Shown here piece after piece: positions 6,657-9,135 of a DNA stretch of 9,135 nt. Both the position numbers and the translations under genes were made by a program. Under the pieces are notes generated by a model. It saw only the letters and a list, made by a program, of their open reading frames with translations. It did not search any database and was not told the origin of the DNA. Each line of letters opens with the position of its first letter. Position 1 is the first letter of the stretch. This stretch comes from Fibrobacter sp. (GTDB lineage Bacteria; Fibrobacterota; Fibrobacteria; Fibrobacterales; Fibrobacteraceae), in contig JAAYXQ010000039.1 in the NCBI GenBank assembly GCA_012515825.1, forward strand, positions 1-9,135, read 5' to 3'.

Positions 6657-6974
6657 ATGCCTGCAATTCACCTTACTGCCGATAATTTTGATTCTGCTAT
6701 TTCATCAGGCCAATTAGTTCTTGTCGATTTTTGGGCTACGTGGTGTCGCCCTTGTCAAATGATGGGGCCTATTATGGATCAATTGGCAGAAGATTATCAG
6801 GGTAGAGTTTTGATTGCAAAAATAAATGCAGATGAATGTAAAGAGATTTGCACTCGTTTTGGTATTACGAATATTCCTAATTTTAAGTTGTTTAAGAATG
6901 GCGTTGAAGTCGGTAATGTCGTTGGAGCTGTTCCAAAAGATACAATCAAAAATTTATTAGAAAAAAACCTTTAA
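6657..6974 (+). CDS. trxA: Thioredoxin with atypical WCRPC active site
   Basis: This 105-residue cytoplasmic dithiol-disulfide oxidoreductase has the full thioredoxin fold and normal length. VLVDFWATWCRPCQMMGPIMD spans 21-41, with redox Cys30 and Cys33. Asp24 is the buried acid. The cis-proline is Pro74 in NIPNF, where IPT is usual, and LFKNG (78-82) and Gly89 follow. Two departures are clear. The active site is WCRPC rather than WCGPC, and two further cysteines, Cys61 and Cys65 (DECKEIC), sit where many bacterial thioredoxins have none. Arg at that position occurs in some thioredoxins and is expected to alter redox potential or partner choice. The start is supported by GGAGG at 6643-6647, nine bases before the ATG. 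No partner gene such as trxB is adjacent, and a strong terminator follows. The symbol is by family and does not imply it is the organism's main thioredoxin. Confidence 0.92.
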   Translation: MPAIHLTADNFDSAISSGQLVLVDFWATWCRPCQMMGPIMDQLAEDYQGRVLIAKINADECKEICTRFGITNIPNFKLFKNGVEVGNVVGAVPKDTIKNLLEKNL

Positions 6975-7009
6975 TATCCTTCAAATTATTTTACTGCTCA
7001 ATAAATTTT

Positions 7010-7043
7010 GATCGATCATATACTTGATCGGTCTTTTTTTTTT
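7010..7043 (+). terminator. Rho-independent terminator of the thioredoxin gene
   Basis: A 9-bp stem (7010-7018 with 7025-7033, one G-U pair) has a 6-base loop and is followed by ten T residues. It begins 36 bases after the stop codon. Confidence 0.93.
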
Positions 7044-7076
7044 GATTTTTTTTGAATGCCTTTATTTTGCCCATTT

Positions 7077-7091
7077 TGGACAAATTGTCCA
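7077..7091. repeat. 15-bp palindrome TGGACAA-A-TTGTCCA
   Basis: Two perfect 7-base inverted arms surround a single A. It lies between the convergent thioredoxin and GH5 genes, away from any gene start. It could be a protein-binding site. The hairpin it could form would have almost no loop, so an RNA role is less likely. Confidence 0.45.
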
Positions 7092-7111
7092 TGATTAAAT
7101 TAATTAAGGTC

Positions 7112-7129
7112 GTTTTTTCATTAAAAAAC
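7112..7129. repeat. A/T hairpin GTTTTTT-N4-AAAAAAC
   Basis: This is a perfect 7-bp stem with a 4-base loop in the convergent gap. It may add to termination of transcripts from either side. Two copies of TTAATTAA flank it, at 7100-7107 and 7150-7157. Confidence 0.3.
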
Positions 7130-7175
7130 TCAGTATTTTTAAGTCATAGTTAATTAAAAGTTTCCCATCACACAC

Positions 7176-7205
7176 CTAAATGGCTGCCTTATGGCAGCCA
7201 TTTAG
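7176..7205 (-). terminator. Strong hairpin directly after the GH5 stop, no T tract
   Basis: A perfect 13-bp stem (7176-7188 with 7193-7205) closes a 4-base loop, one base after the GH5 stop codon. On the minus strand it is followed by GTGTGTGATGGG, so it lacks the T run of an intrinsic terminator. On the plus strand CTTATTTTACTTTT follows, so it could also stop read-through from the thioredoxin side. Confidence 0.6.
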
Positions 7206-7206
7206 C

Positions 7207-8661
7207 TTATTTTACTTTTAAAAGTAATACTTGGTTTCCGCATTTTGCTACATAGGATCCAGCATGAATGCCTTCGATTTCTAAGCGGTTTTCTGGCCCT
7301 GTTGTTTTGGATTCACGAATCAGGTTCCCGTTCAAATCAAATAGTTGAATTTTTGCTCGCGTGCCTTGGGCGAAAATCCACTGGCCTTGATGAGAAAGCG
7401 TTTCACGAGGCACTTTTTTTGACTGTTTTTCTATGCGGGTGATTGGAATATTCACGTAGTCATCGAGTCCGTAAGCGTGACGCATGATGTTTAATACTTC
7501 TATGTCAAAAACGGCGCCGTCGGGTTCTGATTGGCGACGAATAATCGTCATATTATTTTCTCCCTCGTGCCCTGTATCCCATGCGATGGGAACAACCTTA
7601 TTTCTGTAAGCCGCCTTCATAAAGGCATCGTAATATTCTAGGCGACCTTTGTGATGACGCTCGTAGTTGCTTCCAGTGATTACGCCTACACGATTGTTGG
7701 CGCCAAATTCGCCGATAATCACAGGAACGCCTTTGTCTACGTAATTCGTTTTCATCTTGGATAGTGATGTTTCCATTTGGCTTGCTGTGCAAGGGTCTCC
7801 CATGGCGTTTGCCCATGCGTTATAACCGCAGTTGTGGACCTCGTCGCTCCCAGTGGCGAGATTCGTGCCTGTGCCCCAGTAGTATTGAGGTTGTACAATT
7901 GCACCCCAGTTGGCAAGTTCGTTCATCAATGTATAAGTATAGGGATCATAATAGTGTACTTCAAATATCAATCGATTTTGAATCACATCGTTTGGAAGTT
8001 TTTCTACAGGCATCACTTCCACAGAGCGGTCAATACTTGTAGAAGGCCCTTGAATAATCAATGTGCGAGATTCATTGTTTCCACCAGTCGCACGCACGGC
8101 ATCTACAAACGTCTGATGATAGGTTTCAAGGATTTTCGTTTCGTTTATGTAGTTAGTATCAGAGGTTGCTGGTTCATTCGCGCTTGCAAACAAAAGATTT
8201 TCACTGTAATCTTTAAAATGCGTCGCAATCTGTGTCCAGTAGGCTTTTTGCTTGGCGTTGACTTCATTTTTCTTTTCGTCGGTTAGGTTGTTTTCAAGCC
8301 AGCCACCGTCCCAGTGGATGTTTAAAATTGTCACAAGACCTGCATCTATAGAGTAATCGACCACAATTTGCACTGAATCCAGCCAAGATTGGTTGATCAC
8401 GCTGTTCTTTGCATGAGAATCCCAAGCGCATGGAATGCGTATGGTGCTAAAACCAGCCGCTTTTACAGAATCGATATAGGTTTTTGTTGGAAATTTATTG
8501 CCCCATCCCGTTGGGTTTCCTGGAACTTCCATCGTATTGCCGATGTTAATACCAAAACCCATCTTCTTAAAGATTTCCTCTGCTGGAGGGAGTGGAGTTT
8601 CTGCAAAAGAGGTGGAAAAGAAGGTAATAAATGCAATAAGCGTAAAAATACGGGAATTCAT
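7207..8661 (-). CDS. Secreted glycoside hydrolase family 5 (endoglucanase-type) with T9SS-like sorting tail
   Basis: This is a predicted retaining beta-glycanase acting outside the cell, probably on cellulose or related beta-glucans/mannans. Residues 1-20 are a signal peptide (cleavage SFA-E). The GH5 TIM barrel spans about 25-400: GINIGNTME (37-45), TIRIPCAW (73-80, Arg75), NIHWDGGWLE (114-123, His116), ASANEP (159-164) with acid/base Glu163, FEVHYYDPY (233-241, His236 and Tyr237), VIIGEFGA (314-321) with nucleophile Glu318, and AWDTG (360-364). All key residues are present. A basic linker leads to a tail at about 433-484 with AKIQLFDLNGNLI and GIHAGSYVAK, resembling a T9SS type-A sorting domain, which would direct crossing of the outer membrane. 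No carbohydrate-binding module is seen. The start is supported by GAGG four bases upstream. The gene looks richer in G+C than its neighbours. The GH5 subfamily and exact substrate are not resolved. Confidence 0.93.
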   Translation of the reverse strand: MNSRIFTLIAFITFFSTSFAETPLPPAEEIFKKMGFGINIGNTMEVPGNPTGWGNKFPTKTYIDSVKAAGFSTIRIPCAWDSHAKNSVINQSWLDSVQIVVDYSIDAGLVTILNIHWDGGWLENNLTDEKKNEVNAKQKAYWTQIATHFKDYSENLLFASANEPATSDTNYINETKILETYHQTFVDAVRATGGNNESRTLIIQGPSTSIDRSVEVMPVEKLPNDVIQNRLIFEVHYYDPYTYTLMNELANWGAIVQPQYYWGTGTNLATGSDEVHNCGYNAWANAMGDPCTASQMETSLSKMKTNYVDKGVPVIIGEFGANNRVGVITGSNYERHHKGRLEYYDAFMKAAYRNKVVPIAWDTGHEGENNMTIIRRQSEPDGAVFDIEVLNIMRHAYGLDDYVNIPITRIEKQSKKVPRETLSHQGQWIFAQGTRAKIQLFDLNGNLIRESKTTGPENRLEIEGIHAGSYVAKCGNQVLLLKVK

Positions 8662-8712
8662 AAGACCTCAAGGAAAGAGATCTTTCAAATATATCCTAGC
8701 AAATAATGTTTT

Positions 8713-8742
8713 ATAATGCTTTTTAGCAATTAGCGTTGACAA
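8713..8742 (-). promoter_or_regulatory. Candidate GH5 promoter
   Basis: On the minus strand TTGTCA (8742-8737) and CATTAT (8718-8713) are separated by 18 bases. This predicts a transcript start about 45 bases before the GH5 ATG. The -10 is a weak match, and the DNA is AT-rich enough for chance hits. Confidence 0.35.
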
Positions 8743-8971
8743 AAAAACAATGACTATAATTAAAATCGTATCAACCGTATCTAAAATAGATGGGAATTTA
8801 CATTTTGATAGTGATAAAATCAGATGATCACACGGCTTTTGTATGGCTAAGCGTATGCATTTCTTAACCTTTACGAATAACGTTAACAATGAATGTTATG
8901 TAGTTTGAAGAGCTGTTAGACTTATTTGATATGTATCCGAGTTGGCTTGCTATATCGATTCTATTTCAAAG
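8743..8971. other. Intergenic region upstream of GH5, no gene recognised
   Basis: This is the core of a 386-bp gap (8662-9047) between the GH5 start and the end of the next gene. The longest minus-strand frame (8889-8668) needs a TTG start with no ribosome site and runs through the GH5 promoter, so it is not called. A 25-codon plus-strand frame at 8790-8867 has no ribosome site. Small features are a TATAAT at 8755-8760 (plus) and a tandem CGTATC pair at 8767-8781. The region may hold regulatory DNA for GH5 or a small plus-strand RNA ending at the 8972-9003 terminator. Confidence 0.4.
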
Positions 8972-9003
8972 AAAAGAGGCTCCCTTGATGAGAACCTCTT
9001 TTT
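8972..9003. terminator. Bidirectional rho-independent terminator
   Basis: AAAAGAGG (8972-8979) pairs with CCTCTTTT (8995-9002), and CTC/GAG extend the stem past a 2-base bulge. On the plus strand it ends in five T residues. On the minus strand it ends CCTCTTTTCTTT. It would end the minus-strand gene whose stop lies 45 bases away, and any plus-strand RNA from the intergenic region. Confidence 0.75.
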
Positions 9004-9008
9004 GTATA

Positions 9009-9039
9009 AATCAATCAAGGAGGTGTGCCTTCATTGATT
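9009..9039. repeat. Post-stop hairpin with interrupted stem
   Basis: AATCAAT pairs with ATTGATT. A C-C mismatch and then AAGG/CCTT follow around a 7-base loop. It sits 8 bases after the stop of the right-edge gene and has no T tract on the minus strand. It lies in tandem with the terminator at 8972-9003. Confidence 0.5.
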
Positions 9040-9047
9040 AAGAAATT

Positions 9048-9135
9048 TTATAATGAAACTAAGCCATAAAACGAATTCTGTCCATCAAGAATTTTCATAA
9101 TATATACCCCTTGATTCAAGGATTGAAGAGAAATA
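9048..9135 (-). CDS. C-terminal end of a probable T9SS-sorted secreted protein (cut by window edge)
   Basis: The last 28 codons of a minus-strand gene are visible, ending in TAA at 9050-9048. The peptide includes ISLQSLNQGVYIMKILDG and ends FYGLVSL. The pattern of a Leu-x-x-Leu turn, Gly-Val-Tyr, a short beta-strand and a final hydrophobic strand is the usual end of T9SS type-A sorting tails. It parallels GIHAGSYVAK...VLLLKVK at the end of the neighbouring GH5 protein. The gene is therefore probably another exported enzyme or surface protein. The GH5 start lies about 390 bases downstream with a terminator between, so the two are likely transcribed separately. The catalytic part is outside the window, so its activity cannot be named. 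Confidence 0.65.
   Translation of the reverse strand, partial: ISLQSLNQGVYIMKILDGQNSFYGLVSL

Noticed and set aside
7245..8286. Several frames antisense to or out of frame with GH5
   Set aside because: They are shadows of a well-supported GH5 gene; the peptides are Cys/Arg-rich low-meaning translations.
8389..8716. Plus-strand frames over the GH5 5' end
   Set aside because: They are antisense shadows of the GH5 signal peptide and first strands, with no ribosome-binding site.
8790..8867. 25-codon hydrophobic plus-strand frame, considered as a small toxin
   Set aside because: No ribosome-binding site and no antisense partner pattern; a frame this short is expected by chance.
8668..8889. 73-codon minus-strand frame with one membrane-like segment just before GH5
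   Set aside because: It needs a TTG start, lacks a ribosome-binding site, spans the likely GH5 promoter and ends inside the GH5 ribosome-site region.
1..9135. tRNA, rRNA, CRISPR, insertion sequences and known riboswitches
   Set aside because: No T-arm consensus, spaced repeats, transposase motifs or recognised aptamer cores were found on either strand by reading.

Overview
The window looks like chromosomal DNA from an AT-rich member of the Fibrobacterota, or at least of the wider Fibrobacterota/Chlorobiota/Bacteroidota group. This is inferred from four things: two proteins ending in type IX secretion (T9SS) type-A-like sorting tails, a secreted family-5 glycoside hydrolase, a plug-less TonB-receptor-like outer-membrane barrel, and housekeeping genes that look ordinary for this group. 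No phage, transposon, CRISPR array, rRNA or tRNA gene was recognised.

Layout. At the left edge is a minus-strand gene cut by the window. It is a single-pass membrane-anchored protein whose ATG overlaps the stop of hisS (histidyl-tRNA synthetase). hisS is divergent from mdh (malate dehydrogenase, plus strand), which ends in a textbook terminator. After about 350 bases without a gene comes a tight minus-strand pair: a DUF4416 protein followed by a small DUF486 membrane protein. A 35-bp gap separates this pair from a divergent, exported glutaminyl-peptide cyclotransferase (plus). That gene converges with a 629-residue outer-membrane beta-barrel gene (minus). The barrel gene is divergent from a thioredoxin gene (plus), which has its own strong terminator. 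The right third holds a minus-strand GH5 endoglucanase-type enzyme with a T9SS-like tail, a 386-bp intergenic region, and the last 28 codons of a second protein with the same kind of tail.

How the genes fit together. The left half is housekeeping: translation and central carbon metabolism. The right half is about the cell envelope: export, N-terminal protein modification, an outer-membrane barrel and polysaccharide degradation. The two T9SS-type cargos in a row suggest a small polysaccharide-degrading locus running off the right edge. I see no clear, coherent new multi-gene system. The points most worth a second look are the 35-bp divergent spacer, where both genes may be leaderless; the barrel without a plug; the thioredoxin with WCRPC plus an extra CxxxC; and several unexplained palindromes and post-stop hairpins.
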